Assembly (NCBI RefSeq): GCF_002068095.1
Contig: NZ_LWIG01000038.1
Span: forward strand, 1 to 39,743
Direction of reading: 5' to 3'
Source: Bradyrhizobium sacchari
Lineage (GTDB): Bacteria > Pseudomonadota > Alphaproteobacteria > Rhizobiales > Xanthobacteraceae
DNA length: 39,743 nucleotides
In this document: positions 1 through 8,989 of the stretch, one piece after another
Layout of the letters: each line of letters begins with the position of its first letter
How positions within the stretch are numbered: position 1 is the stretch's first letter
Program-made: the position numbers and the translations under genes
The notes under the pieces: generated by a model
The model's input: only the letters and a program-made list of their open reading frames with translations
What the model was told of the DNA's origin: nothing
Database searches by the model: none

Positions 1-804
1 CAGGCGGTTCACGACGAGCGAGGCGAGCGCGTCGCCTTCCACGTCCTCAGCGACCACCACCAGCGGCGGCCTTCCACTCTTCGCAACCGCCTCGAGCAGC
101 GGCAGCAGCTCCTTCATCGAAGAGAGCTTCTTCTCGCTGATGAGGATGTAGGCGTCGTCCATCTCAACGCGCATCTTGTCGACGTTCGTGACGAAGTAGG
201 ACGAAATGTAGCCGCGGTCGAACTGCATGCCCTCGACGACGTCGAGCTCGGTCTCGAGCGACTTGGCTTCCTCGACGGAGATGACACCCTCGTTGCCGAC
301 CTTCTTCACCGCGTCGGCGAGAAACTTGCCGATCTCTGCATCGCCGTTGGCCGAGATGGTGCCGACCTGGGCGATCTCCTCATTCGAGGTGACCTTCTTG
401 GAGTTCTTCTGCAGGTCCGCAACGACGGCCTCGACCGCGAGGTCGATACCGCGCTTCAGGTCCATCGGGTTCATGCCGGCGGCAACCGACTTGGCGCCTT
501 CACGCACGATCGCGGCGGCCAGAACGGTCGCGGTGGTGGTGCCGTCGCCGGCAGCATCCGCAGCCTTCGAAGCCACTTCGCGCACCATCTGGGCGCCCAT
601 GTTCTCGAACTTGTCGTCGAGTTCGATGTCCTTGGCGACAGCAACGCCGTCCTTAGTGATGCGCGGCGCACCGAACGACTTATCGAGCACGACGTTGCGG
701 CCCTTCGGACCTAGCGTGACCTGCACGGCATTGGCGAGAATGTCCACGCCGCGCAACATGCGGTCGCGCGCGTCTACTCCGAACTTGACGTCTTTGGCTG
801 GCAT
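1..804 (-). CDS. groEL: GroEL chaperonin, N-terminal part (runs off window)
   Basis: The minus strand encodes the first 268 codons of the 60-kDa chaperonin, which folds proteins in the cytoplasm inside a double ring capped by GroES. The protein starts MPAKDVKFGVDARDRML and carries the ATP-binding segments TLGPKGRNVVLD and GDGTTTATVLA that define GroEL; the frame stays open to the window edge. The ATG at 804-802 has a GAGGGA ribosome site about 7 bases upstream. It lies 83 bases downstream of groES on the same strand, so the two form a bicistronic operon read from the NifA-type promoter upstream of groES. Rhizobia carry several groESL copies. The promoter suggests the copy that is co-regulated with nitrogen fixation (groESL3 in B. 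japonicum); that assignment is inference. Confidence 0.95.
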   Translation of the reverse strand, partial: MPAKDVKFGVDARDRMLRGVDILANAVQVTLGPKGRNVVLDKSFGAPRITKDGVAVAKDIELDDKFENMGAQMVREVASKAADAAGDGTTTATVLAAAIVREGAKSVAAGMNPMDLKRGIDLAVEAVVADLQKNSKKVTSNEEIAQVGTISANGDAEIGKFLADAVKKVGNEGVISVEEAKSLETELDVVEGMQFDRGYISSYFVTNVDKMRVEMDDAYILISEKKLSSMKELLPLLEAVAKSGRPPLVVVAEDVEGDALASLVVNRL

Positions 805-887
805 AGAAAAGTCCCTCAGTTCGTATCAGTTTATCCTTTAGCGCGCCCGGTGGGCCCGCTCAGGAGAGGTGAGCTGCGAGCTCCGAA

Positions 888-1202
888 TTAGGCGGCTTTC
901 TTATTGGAGAACACATCGGTGAGAATGCCCATAACGTCGCTCTCCTTCATGATCAACAGGTCTTGCCCATCGATCTTGACTTCGGTCCCGGACCACTTGC
1001 CAAACAGCACTTGGTCGCCGACTTCGATGTCGATCGGAATCAACTTGCCGTTCTCATCGCGGCCGCCCGGGCCAACTGCAATGACTTCGCCCTGCGATGG
1101 CTTTTGCTGCGCTGTGTCCGGAATGATGATACCACCAGCAGTCTTCTCTTCGGCGTCGATGCGCTTAACTACGACGCGGTCGTGAAGCGGACGGAATTTC
1201 AT
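888..1202 (-). CDS. groES: GroES co-chaperonin
   Basis: This 104-residue protein is the usual GroES length and closes the GroEL folding chamber. It starts MKFRPLHDRVVVKR and contains the mobile loop EEKTAGGIIIPDTAQ at about residues 18-32 and the GPGGRDENGK roof loop near residue 45. The frame is open further upstream, but the ATG at 1202 matches the family start and has AGGAGA just before it. It is the first gene of the groES-groEL operon. A sigma-54 -24/-12 element ends about 60 bases upstream and two NifA sites lie beyond it. No CIRCE inverted repeat was seen, so heat-shock control by HrcA is not indicated. Confidence 0.96.
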   Translation of the reverse strand: MKFRPLHDRVVVKRIDAEEKTAGGIIIPDTAQQKPSQGEVIAVGPGGRDENGKLIPIDIEVGDQVLFGKWSGTEVKIDGQDLLIMKESDVMGILTDVFSNKKAA

Positions 1203-1262
1203 AGAGGTCTCCTGAGCGTTTGAACAAGTTGGAGTTAGGCACCTTGTGACCAGCTCAACCAC

Positions 1263-1278
1263 AGCAAGAGTCAGGCCA
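1263..1278 (-). promoter_or_regulatory. Sigma-54 (-24/-12) promoter of groESL
   Basis: On the minus strand the sequence reads TGGCCTGACTCTTGCT, with GG and GC exactly ten bases apart, matching the RpoN consensus TGGCACG-N4-TTGC. Transcription would start near 1252, giving a leader of about 50 bases to the groES ATG. It needs an enhancer-binding activator, and two NifA-type sites are placed correctly upstream. Confidence 0.85.
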
Positions 1279-1341
1279 AAATAAGCTGACTGATCCATGC
1301 CTTCAGCTCTGCTGAAGCTTTGCTCTGCCTGCACATATCTT

Positions 1342-1357
1342 TGTCCGGAAGCAAACA
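1342..1357. promoter_or_regulatory. NifA upstream activator site 1 (groESL)
   Basis: TGT-CCGGAAGCAA-ACA fits the NifA consensus TGT-N10-ACA exactly. Its centre is about 98 bases upstream of the predicted groESL start, the usual NifA range. Confidence 0.8.
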
Positions 1358-1383
1358 CCCTCGGGGTGCACTGCCCGCCAGGC

Positions 1384-1399
1384 TGTTGTGAAAATGACA
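1384..1399. promoter_or_regulatory. NifA upstream activator site 2 (groESL)
   Basis: TGT-TGTGAAAATG-ACA is a second exact TGT-N10-ACA match, 42 bases from the first (about four helical turns) and about 140 bases upstream of the predicted start. Two exact sites on the same face of the helix are unlikely by chance. Confidence 0.8.
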
Positions 1400-2242
1400 T
1401 TGCGTCTCGACAATACACCCGCATTCAGCCCCTGGAGCGTTAAAATCGAAGCGCCGCCCATTTCGGCGACGGCGTCTGAGTCGCAGATGATTTACCTGAC
1501 GGCACCATCTACCAGCTGAGGCCGCAGAGGCGCGCGTCCGCAAGCCTGATCGAAGAGCGGCTTGTTGAAGCTGCCGTAGTCGTGCATAGGAATAAATGTG
1601 CGGCGACTCAAAAGAATTCGGTGATGCTCTCGGTAAGACGCGGCGTGCTGCAAGACATACTATCATACGATGTTCAGCCGCAGCACGGTCGCTCAAAGCT
1701 TATGAATAGACCCTGATCGTTCGTACTCCGATGAAGAAGTGTGCCGCGATCGCCGCGGAGGCTTGCTTGCGCCGAGCAACGCGAGCATCCTGCTATGACC
1801 GCCTTCGTTCCTCTCCGAAGAGGAGACGACTCGAGGAAGGGATCGCCCGGAGCTACTTGCGCCAGCGACTCTGAGATGGCGGCTGTCGGTCGGCAGAGCG
1901 CGCGCAGTTGTGATTGAGATTACTGGCCACGCATGAGAGATGACCACGCTCCGGAGAGAAGCCGATAGGTGGCATTCGAAAAGGCGATCTTTCGACCACC
2001 GAAAGAAATTCAGGCGGCGCTCTCTGGCTGAGGGCGCGTCTGCCGAGGCTAGGTTGGAGATTGCAGTGCACGGCGTTCGACAGACGTCCGTTTTGATGTT
2101 ACGGCATTAAGCAGCCGTTGTGGCTAAAGGGGGCGGATATATGAATTGTATACCTTGATATAAGTTGTGGCGCGGCTTCCGGCATGAGATGCGACTTCAA
2201 CGTTGAAATCCACCCGATCTCCGTGCCAATGGAAAAGCAGCT
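1400..2242. other. Intergenic stretch, no gene identified
   Basis: No intact gene was recognised. A plus-strand frame ending at about 1714 stays open for about 75 codons with protein-like composition, but it has no plausible start and matches nothing I know. It may be a relic. A GG-N10-GC arrangement near 1757-1771 lacks a good -24 half and was not called a promoter. Confidence 0.4.
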
Positions 2243-2890
2243 GTGTCGTCCGTAGAAGTACATCAGCACATCGTCTCACTTCTTCAGAAACCCAATCCCG
2301 TCATCCTGGATATCGGTTGCAATGACGGGACCGATACGCAAAAGTTTCTCGAGCTGTGCCCGCAAGCTCAGCTCTACTGCTTTGAGCCGGACCCCCGAGC
2401 AATCGCACGATTCAAGAAGAAGCTGGGCGCATCCCTCAATAAGGTCAAGCTGCTTGAAATCGCCATCAGTGATCGAAACGGCGCGATCGACTTCCATCCA
2501 AGCAATGCGGATGGGGACGCCAAAGAATGGGACCTATCCGGTTCAATACGCCGCCCAAAGAATCATCTTACCGAGTACGATTGGGTCCGGTTCGATCGCC
2601 CTGTCTCGGTTGAAACGCGGCGGCTGGACGACTGGTGCAGCGAAGCCAAGCTGGACAGAGTCGATTTCATCTGGATGGACGTTCAGGGAGCCGAAGCCGA
2701 TGTTATTGCCGGCGGAATGCGGACCTTGAGCAACACGGGCTTCATTTACACCGAATATAGCGACCGCGAGCTCTACGAAGGGCAGTTGACCCTGCAAGCC
2801 ATTCTTGACTTGTTGCCTTCATTTGAAGTGGCGGCCCACTATCCGCGTGCAGTGGAAGGTGATGTATTGCTCAAAAATACACGTGCGTAG
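2243..2890 (+). CDS. FkbM-family SAM-dependent methyltransferase
   Basis: This 215-residue protein has a Rossmann methyltransferase fold. The S-adenosylmethionine loop VILDIGCNDGTDT lies at residues 20-32, an acidic second strand YCFEPDP at about 45-51, and the FkbM signature WMDVQGAEADVI at 144-155. FkbM enzymes O-methylate sugars or small secreted molecules; the substrate here is unknown. The start is the GTG at 2243, with a GGAAAAG stretch just upstream; an ATG at 2229 is out of frame. It stands alone, without a nod box or other recognised promoter. In a symbiosis island it could decorate a surface glycan or Nod factor, but nothing here proves this. Confidence 0.85.
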   Translation: MSSVEVHQHIVSLLQKPNPVILDIGCNDGTDTQKFLELCPQAQLYCFEPDPRAIARFKKKLGASLNKVKLLEIAISDRNGAIDFHPSNADGDAKEWDLSGSIRRPKNHLTEYDWVRFDRPVSVETRRLDDWCSEAKLDRVDFIWMDVQGAEADVIAGGMRTLSNTGFIYTEYSDRELYEGQLTLQAILDLLPSFEVAAHYPRAVEGDVLLKNTRA

Positions 2891-3772
2891 TGACTACTCG
2901 TATCGAGCGTGTCGTTCATCGCTGGAAAGGCCTCACCAGCGGGCTCATGTCGCCCCCAGCTGCACCACGGTAGTCATCAGGGGCGAGCGGAGTTTCGGTA
3001 GCCGGACCGGCAGTTCGGCTTCGGGCCACCATTGCAGCCGGCGTGCACGTTGGCCGGTCGATCGCGAGCGCGGCCAGCTATGGCAGTCTCAAGGTCCATG
3101 CCGTCCCGAGAAGGCAGGGGCAGGGGGATTGATCGAACGGCCGATATAGCGGGACGGCATCTGCGCTCTGCTGGCGCCGCGCGTCGGTTCCGCTCGTGCG
3201 AACGTCTGCGGGCCAGCATCCCTCACGGCCACTGGAAAACGACAACCTGCTTCGCCGCTCTCGCCACGCATGGCATCATCGGTCCTTCGGGTGCTCGATG
3301 GCCCCATCAGCCGCGACGCCTTTGAGTGTCAATCGGCACTTGAATGGAACTCCATCGCATCGAAAAGGGTCCCTTTGATCAGCGTGCTCTGCTGGTAGCG
3401 CTCGCGTCGTCGGTGCTGGTCGGGGTTGCCGAGACGGCGCGAGCGCGGATGGCAAGACGGTCGCCTATGGGATTGGATAATCGACGCCCTTGATGGCTTC
3501 AGCTGATTGGGGTGAACTGGCATCATGATCCTTATATGGACGCGGCTTTGTCGTCGACCGGGTCTTTGCCATTGATAACCGGGCCCAAGAGCAGCTTGGC
3601 CTGCTTGCATGCAGGATCTGGTGTCCAAGGGCACCGTGAGGACCGATGGTGACGAAGCGGTCCCGACCGAACGCTCGGTACTTGAGAACGTATGTCGCTT
3701 TGTCGCGTTGACGTTTACGGCAGGAAACGGCACGCCTTGATCATCCGTATGTAGCGATACCGGATACGGTTG
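2891..3772. other. Intergenic stretch with transposase debris
   Basis: The only recognisable content is the IS630-like transposase fragment at 3176-3329. Sequence on either side holds short open frames on both strands without conserved motifs. Bases 3744-3769 contain an inverted repeat, CCGTAT and ATACGG, just before the next gene; it may be an operator or chance. Confidence 0.5.
3176..3329 (+). pseudogene. IS630-family transposase fragment (frameshifted)
   Basis: The plus strand encodes RLRASIPHGHWKTTT and FAALATHGII in one frame and then VLDGPISRDAFE in another from 3291. Together these match the central DDE domain of IS630-type transposases, where a 'PHGHWKTTTF.AAL' segment is followed by 'VLDGPI'. 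A frameshift separates the two parts, and neither the N-terminal helix-turn-helix nor the catalytic C-terminus is present. No terminal repeats or TA duplications were seen. It is a dead remnant that marks past transposition. Confidence 0.7.
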
Positions 3773-6502
3773 ATGACGAAGACCAAAGGCATGTCTAACG
3801 TCTGGACGTATACGCGTCGTACGATCCTATTGGGCAGTAGCTTCTTGGGTAGCGCGTTGTTCGGGGGCGTTACGGTGCCTACACCCAATCGGCCGCAGCG
3901 CAAGGTTGCCATGGTGTTGAAGGCGGCCGACTCTCCCTTCGTCGTTGGGTGCACACAAGACGGCATTACCTCGTTGCGTTATCGTAACGATGCGTATGAC
4001 ACGGATTATGTCCTACCTGGAGCTGTGCTGGGGACGGCTCACGCTAGAGTTCGGCGTGCCGGATCCGAGTGGCATACGCTTCGAACCGGCGTTGATGCAA
4101 CGAAGCCGATGCATAGCGCGGCCCTTGAACTAGCAGCCCGCGATGCCGGCGTCGTTCTCACGACCCGCCTCGCAGTCGACGAGGTTGGATTGACGTGGGA
4201 GATCATGCTCCGGAATGACGGCATGGCGAGCGTGGAGGTTGGCGACCTCTATTTGCCGATGCCGATGAACTCTGAATTTCCGGCAGGTCAACCGTTGTCA
4301 GCGGCTGTTTTGAAGCACAGCTTCGTCTCGGGGCATGGATCGCACATCTTCTGGATTCGCGGCAACAGCACCGGCCCCTTCCTCATGCTCTTACCGGAAG
4401 CGGACACGTCACTGGAATATTGGGATGTCTACAAGGGGTCGGCCGAAGCCAGTGGGACGTGGTGCGCCTACATCTTGGGCGGGGCGGCCGCCGGCGAGGC
4501 GATGGCGGGCGGGACTCGGTGGCGACAGCCGACCCATTCCCTGTCCCTGTCACCGGCCGAGGAACGGCGGTACCGTCTCCGCTTCCAGTGGGTTGCCGAT
4601 TACGAGGCGGCGCGCAGGGCTATCGCGGACGCCGGTCTGGTGGACGTGGAAGTAATGCCGGGCATGACGGTTCCCAACGACCTGCATGTGGACATCGCGC
4701 TCGGGTCCTCCATTCCGGTGGAGCGAATCGAAGCGGAGTTTACCGACGACACGGTGGTGCAACGGTTGCCGGATCGGGCTGGCAGGCGATTGTGGCGGGT
4801 CCGGTTTTTGCGATTGGGCGAGAACCGGCTGACCCTGCACCAGCCGGGTGCGCGCCAGACCTTTCTTGAATTCTTCGCTACTGAGCCCGTCGAAACGATG
4901 ATGAAGAAGCGCGCAACCTTCATCGTGAAGCGGCAGCATCGTGACCCGTCCAAATGGTACGACGGTTTGTTTGGCGAGTGGAACATGGAGACGCAGGTCC
5001 TGCTTGGCCCGGACAATTACGACCGGATCAACGGCTGGCGCATCTACGAGGTGACGTGCGATGATCCCGGGCTGAGCAAGCCCGCTTACCTCGCGACCAA
5101 GAATGCCGAGCATCCTGATGTGGCGGAAGTGGCGGCGCTGGACCGGTATATCGATACGTTCGTTTGGGGTGGGCTGCAACGTACCACGCAGGAGGCATAC
5201 GCCTACGGCCTCTACGGCATACCCGATTGGAAGCAGAACCGGGAAAGCAGCGATCCCGGCCCAAACGGCCGCCTGCATATCTGGCGGCCTTATGACTATC
5301 CGCACATCTTCGCGATGTATTTGGCCATGCACCGCATCGCCCGTGACCATCCTGCAATACCCACCCGCCAGAGCGCACGAGAGTATTTGGTACGCGCCTA
5401 CGGTACGGCGCTGGCCATGTTCACGGTGCCGATGCGCGTCGTGATGTGGTCTGCCTACCGCACCGGTTTCTACAACGAATGTGTGATCCCCGAACTGGTT
5501 TCGGCGCTTACGACTGCGGGCTTGACGCGCGAGGGGGCGACATTGGAGGCGCACTGGGCGCGTAAGGTGCGCGCCTTCGTCGATGCAAAGGCGGACCTGT
5601 TCAAGTCGGAATATCCGTTCGATTCCACAGCCTTCGAATCAACACAGGCACTGGCGCGCTCGGCCCTTGACGACCCTGTCGCCATGGGGGTTTCGAAGGC
5701 GGCAGCGCGTGCCTTCGCGGAGCGTCAGATCGCTGCAAATCTGTTCTGCCGTGGCTGGCTGGAACCTACTTATTACTACCTGGGCAGCGATTATCGCGGG
5801 ACTGCGGGCGACGCCTATACGCTGACTTACATGGCGCAGATGGGCGGCTGGGCGCTGCTTGATCATGCGCTGAACGATGCAGACGACCCGCATCCGCTCC
5901 TTCGTCTCGGCTATGCGTCACAACTCAGCGCGTGGGCTTTGCTGAACAGCGGCCCTGCGTCGGCCGGTCATGGCTATTGGTATCCGGGCGAGGAGAATGA
6001 CGGTGCGGCCGGTGGCGGCTTCGAGCCGGCGCCGAGCGGGACCACATGGCTCGGTCAGCCGCATCACCGTGGAACGTGGTATTACTCGTGCGAGATCGAC
6101 CTGGGATTTTGTGGGGCGGTCCGCGCTGCCGCGACGATCGTTGCCGACGATCCCATCTTTGGGCAGGTTTGTTACGGTGGCACCATGGAGACGTTCGCTC
6201 ACACCCTGCGTATCTGGCCACGTGATGGCGTGCGGCGACGCCTCAACGTGCGGCTCAAGTCTCTCCGATTGGACTTGGTGCTGCTCGACGCCCGGTTCCA
6301 GGCGGATCGACCGATCATTCTGAATTTGGGGGAGGGGCGGATCAGCCTTACGCCTGAGCCCTTTGCCCCATCTGCATCGGGAGTGACGTTCGAATTGCGG
6401 TACGATGACGGAAGGAAGCGCAAGGAAGTCGTCGACATCACGGACAGCCAGATTGTCGTCCGCTTGCCTGCGGCGCGCTTACCGCCGGTTCAGGTTCGCT
6501 AG
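3773..6502 (+). CDS. Tat-exported DUF5695-like protein (possible glycan-active enzyme)
   Basis: This 909-residue protein resembles the large bacterial DUF5695 family, whose members look like carbohydrate-active alpha/alpha-toroid proteins; the family link is from memory and the substrate is unknown. The N-terminus has a twin-arginine signal: TRRTIL at residues 14-19, then a hydrophobic stretch to about residue 34. Export through the Tat route to the periplasm or beyond is likely. The middle carries the segment FVWGGLQRTTQEAYAYG followed by YGIPDWKQNR, and the C-terminal part is beta-rich. The ATG at 3773 follows a TTG directly; an ATG at 3791 is another possible start. It sits alone between IS fragments with no partner gene, polysaccharide transporter or recognised promoter. 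A role on plant cell-wall or bacterial glycans is inference. Confidence 0.65.
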   Translation: MTKTKGMSNVWTYTRRTILLGSSFLGSALFGGVTVPTPNRPQRKVAMVLKAADSPFVVGCTQDGITSLRYRNDAYDTDYVLPGAVLGTAHARVRRAGSEWHTLRTGVDATKPMHSAALELAARDAGVVLTTRLAVDEVGLTWEIMLRNDGMASVEVGDLYLPMPMNSEFPAGQPLSAAVLKHSFVSGHGSHIFWIRGNSTGPFLMLLPEADTSLEYWDVYKGSAEASGTWCAYILGGAAAGEAMAGGTRWRQPTHSLSLSPAEERRYRLRFQWVADYEAARRAIADAGLVDVEVMPGMTVPNDLHVDIALGSSIPVERIEAEFTDDTVVQRLPDRAGRRLWRVRFLRLGENRLTLHQPGARQTFLEFFATEPVETMMKKRATFIVKRQHRDPSKWYDGLFGEWNMETQVLLGPDNYDRINGWRIYEVTCDDPGLSKPAYLATKNAEHPDVAEVAALDRYIDTFVWGGLQRTTQEAYAYGLYGIPDWKQNRESSDPGPNGRLHIWRPYDYPHIFAMYLAMHRIARDHPAIPTRQSAREYLVRAYGTALAMFTVPMRVVMWSAYRTGFYNECVIPELVSALTTAGLTREGATLEAHWARKVRAFVDAKADLFKSEYPFDSTAFESTQALARSALDDPVAMGVSKAAARAFAERQIAANLFCRGWLEPTYYYLGSDYRGTAGDAYTLTYMAQMGGWALLDHALNDADDPHPLLRLGYASQLSAWALLNSGPASAGHGYWYPGEENDGAAGGGFEPAPSGTTWLGQPHHRGTWYYSCEIDLGFCGAVRAAATIVADDPIFGQVCYGGTMETFAHTLRIWPRDGVRRRLNVRLKSLRLDLVLLDARFQADRPIILNLGEGRISLTPEPFAPSASGVTFELRYDDGRKRKEVVDITDSQIVVRLPAARLPPVQVR

Positions 6503-6509
6503 AGCGTGC

Positions 6510-6527
6510 TGTTTCTATACCGAAACA
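6510..6527. repeat. Perfect inverted repeat TGTTTC-N6-GAAACA
   Basis: Six-base arms flank the spacer TATACC, starting 8 bases after the stop codon of the large exported protein. The spacing does not fit NifA (TGT-N10-ACA). It could be an operator for a lost neighbour or part of a terminator, but there is no T-run. Confidence 0.4.
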
Positions 6528-6612
6528 TAGCCACAGTTTTTGAAATAGTTGGTGCACTCTCTTGGGAGAAGAGATCGAGGAGTTCACGACATTTCGCCAG
6601 GTTGCCTCCACG

Positions 6613-6857
6613 TCACGAGGTTCTGATCTCCCCTGAAAAATGTGGACGGGTTTGAGCGGCTTTTAGCTCCATCTCGATCGGTGCGATATAGCCGATCGCG
6701 GAATGTCGATGAAGGCGAAGATATCGCCTTGGGCCTCGGCGCGGGTCTTGTAGTCGCGGTGGTGAACGAGCTCGGCCTTCAGGGTATGGAAGAAGCTCTC
6801 CATCGGGGCATTGTCGTAGCAATCGGCCCTGGGGCTCATCGATGCGGTAATGCCGGC
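6613..6857 (-). pseudogene. IS3-family transposase orfB, C-terminal fragment
   Basis: The minus strand encodes the end of an IS3-type integrase: ITASMSPRADCYDNAPME, SFFHTLKAELVHHRDYKTRA and, in a shifted frame, HSAIGYIAPIEMELKAA before the stop at 6613. These match the region around the catalytic glutamate (NAPMESFFHTLK) and the conserved C-terminus. A short deletion with a frameshift, near 6690-6700, removes the usual FYNRxRR segment. The upstream DDE part and orfA are absent. The remnant is inactive. It lies between the exported protein and the flavoprotein. Confidence 0.85.
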
Positions 6858-7268
6858 GTCCGAGGTTCGAGCCCGACCGCGTCGGATAGTTCACTGTATT
6901 CGAATTGACGTTCCCGTCGTGGTGGTTGAAGAACGCGTATCTCTCCCTGTACGGGCTTACCGGATGGACGTCGCGTCACCGTTTCTGGGCGGTGCTTAGG
7001 GAAGGTTCGTGACTCGAACCGCGAGCCATCGCACCGAAATTCAGCTGAATTCCGCTCGACACGTCAATGATCAAGGCAGGGGGCGTAGAGACCCATGAGG
7101 GGTCGCTATGTTTGGACGACGAACAGATGCTACTTTTTTGATGGGCGGAGCTCAGCGGCTTCTTTCCTCACATTGAAACAACGCGCCAGGTCCTAAGCGG
7201 CAGACCACCTCATGACGCAGGCTCCGAGATCCTTTGGCTTGGCGTGAGGCTTGCCCGTGCGGACCACT
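6858..7268. other. Intergenic stretch, nothing recognised
   Basis: No coding frame with recognisable motifs, tRNA, or clear hairpin was found between the IS3 fragment and the 3' end of the flavoprotein gene. Confidence 0.5.
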
Positions 7269-8435
7269 TCATGGAAAGCCCGGCTGTATTGCGCGTTGGA
7301 GCAGGAAGCGGCCGGCGCTCTGCAGCGTTCCCTCGTTTAAGGCCGCGTGCTGGGCAACCACGAAGCTGTCGCACATGGCGCGAGCTAGATTGCTGTTGGT
7401 ATCGAGCGCCTCAGTTCCAGCAAGACCGCCCACAATCCTACAGACCTCAGCGCCCTGTCGCGCAGCATTTGTTGCGGCGAGCCGCATCAGCGTCGTTGTG
7501 CCCAGAGTTGCCGCACCTTTGAGCGCTTCCATCCACAGCTCCTCCGTGGCCTCGTAGAAGAAGGATCGGGCGGAACGCAGCATGGCTTCGGCTCTGGCGA
7601 TCTCCAGCTGGATATAGCCGCGCTCAGCCATCACGGGCGCTCCAGTGATCGAGGCGCGGCTTCCGGCCATGGCAACCACCTCGTCTAGCGCGGAGCGCGC
7701 AATCCCGATGCCGACAATCGCATGTGCCTGCGCAGCGAAAGCCACAGACGGATAATGATAGAGCGGCACATCAATTGTCGGCGGACCGCCGCGGATCAAG
7801 GTCCATTCCTCGGGCACAATGACATCGCTGACAACAACGTCGTGGCTGCCGGTGCCTCGCAGTCCGATGACGTCCCAATTGGGCCGGATTGTCACCTTCT
7901 CGGCCGGCATCACAGCTACACGCGGAAGCTCACCGGTCGGATCGTCTTCCACAGTGATCCCAACGCCTATCAGATCTGCCCCCGGTGAGCCGCTAGCGAA
8001 TGGCCATACCCCGTTCACGACAAATCCGTCGCTGGTTCGCTTGGCTGGCTGGAGCGGGAACAGCGCACCCGCCAACACCACGTCGGGTCCATTCGCGTAC
8101 ACTTTGCAAAGAGTGTCGTCTGGAAGAGCAGCGAGGTAGCGAGCCCCATCCCCGAAGCTGGCGACCCAACCGGCGGACCCGTCGGCTTCGGAAATCCGCT
8201 CGATCAGGCGACAAAAATCGGCCGGCGTTCGTTCCTCGCCGCCGAATCGCTTGGCGACCATGGCCCGATAGACACCAACGCGCTTGAAGCCCTCGATGAT
8301 CTCTTCTGGAACCTTCTGCGCGCGGCCAAACTCGCTGCGACGCGCACGGATCTCGACCAGTAATGGCGACAGATTAGCCCAGGACGCAGCCAAAGCGCAG
8401 GTTTCGGGAGTGATCTTTTCTGGTGAAGCGTTCAT
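7269..8435 (-). CDS. Acyl-CoA dehydrogenase-fold flavin monooxygenase (HsaA-like; candidate NrgC)
   Basis: This 388-residue protein has the acyl-CoA dehydrogenase fold as used by two-component flavin hydroxylases such as HsaA. Visible markers are ISEADGSAGWVASFGDGARY in the N-terminal helical domain (around residue 80), VNGVWPFASG in the beta domain, and GLRGTGSHDVVVSDVIVP near residue 200. The catalytic glutamate base of true acyl-CoA dehydrogenases is not evident, favouring hydroxylation of an aromatic or small molecule with a separate flavin reductase. The ATG at 8435 is chosen because GGAGGA lies 7 bases upstream. It is read from a sigma-54/NifA promoter at 8872-8887 through a leader of about 425 bases with a small ORF. 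From memory, B. japonicum has a NifA-regulated pair, nrgBC, whose nrgC product is hydroxylase-like; this gene is a good candidate for nrgC. Confidence 0.8.
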   Translation of the reverse strand: MNASPEKITPETCALAASWANLSPLLVEIRARRSEFGRAQKVPEEIIEGFKRVGVYRAMVAKRFGGEERTPADFCRLIERISEADGSAGWVASFGDGARYLAALPDDTLCKVYANGPDVVLAGALFPLQPAKRTSDGFVVNGVWPFASGSPGADLIGVGITVEDDPTGELPRVAVMPAEKVTIRPNWDVIGLRGTGSHDVVVSDVIVPEEWTLIRGGPPTIDVPLYHYPSVAFAAQAHAIVGIGIARSALDEVVAMAGSRASITGAPVMAERGYIQLEIARAEAMLRSARSFFYEATEELWMEALKGAATLGTTTLMRLAATNAARQGAEVCRIVGGLAGTEALDTNSNLARAMCDSFVVAQHAALNEGTLQSAGRFLLQRAIQPGFP

Positions 8436-8601
8436 AAAATCGTCCTCCGTGCCTTGGGCGGATCGACGCTGCACATCATTCATATGGACTGCACGCATGG
8501 CGAGGCCAGGTCGTGTGATACCCAGCTGAAGGGCATCAGCCAAACCGGCGCAGCTGAGATGGAATGCCATGAGATTGCACGCGGTAGCTTCCCAAACCGC
8601 A

Positions 8602-8754
8602 TCACGAACTTAAGGGGTAGGAAGGCTGAGCGAGATAGCGGTCGATCTTGGATTGAGGTTGAGCCGGCAAAGCAGCCGATACCCGATGGCGACATCGATC
8701 GATCTTCGCTGCACTTTGTGTCCGGCGATTGAGGGCGAGGGAGTGCTTCGTCAT
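8602..8754 (-). CDS. Small ORF in the NifA-driven leader (50 aa)
   Basis: A 50-codon frame starts MTKHSLALNRR with the ribosome site GGAG 6 bases before the ATG at 8754. It lies between the predicted transcript start near 8861 and the flavoprotein gene, on the same strand. The protein is basic, without a membrane segment or known motif. The position fits a first gene of the operon (possibly the counterpart of nrgB) or a leader peptide. The ribosome site and position support it; the short length is the main doubt. Confidence 0.4.
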   Translation of the reverse strand: MTKHSLALNRRTQSAAKIDRCRHRVSAALPAQPQSKIDRYLAQPSYPLSS

Positions 8755-8871
8755 GTCTTCTCCAACGGACGAATGGCCCCACTTGGGGCTGAGGCGGGTA
8801 CAACCAAGTTCTGAATTCCTGAGTTGTGATCACGAGGGCGGCCAAGCCTGCGGCTTCTTTTCCATCTTCCC

Positions 8872-8887
8872 AGCAATCGACGTGCCA
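8872..8887 (-). promoter_or_regulatory. Sigma-54 (-24/-12) promoter of the flavoprotein operon
   Basis: The minus strand reads TGGCACGTCGATTGCT, a full match to TGGCACG-N4-TTGC with GG-N10-GC spacing. Transcription would start near 8861 and run toward the flavoprotein gene. Confidence 0.88.
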
Positions 8888-8989
8888 TTAAGCACCTCTG
8901 CCGGTCTTGTCTGACTCGAGCGAGATCGCTCCGCCCATGCCATGCCAGCACAATGCTCGTGCCCTCCGTGTCTGCTTTCAGGCGCAACA

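Noticed and set aside
1203..1262. CIRCE heat-shock operator before groES
   Set aside because: No TTAGCACTC-N9-GAGTGCTAA repeat is present; the sigma-54/NifA signals explain the promoter.
1485..1530. tRNA-like segment on the minus strand (CTCAGCTGGTAGA)
   Set aside because: It resembles a D-arm but has no acceptor stem, anticodon arm or T-arm that can be folded around it.
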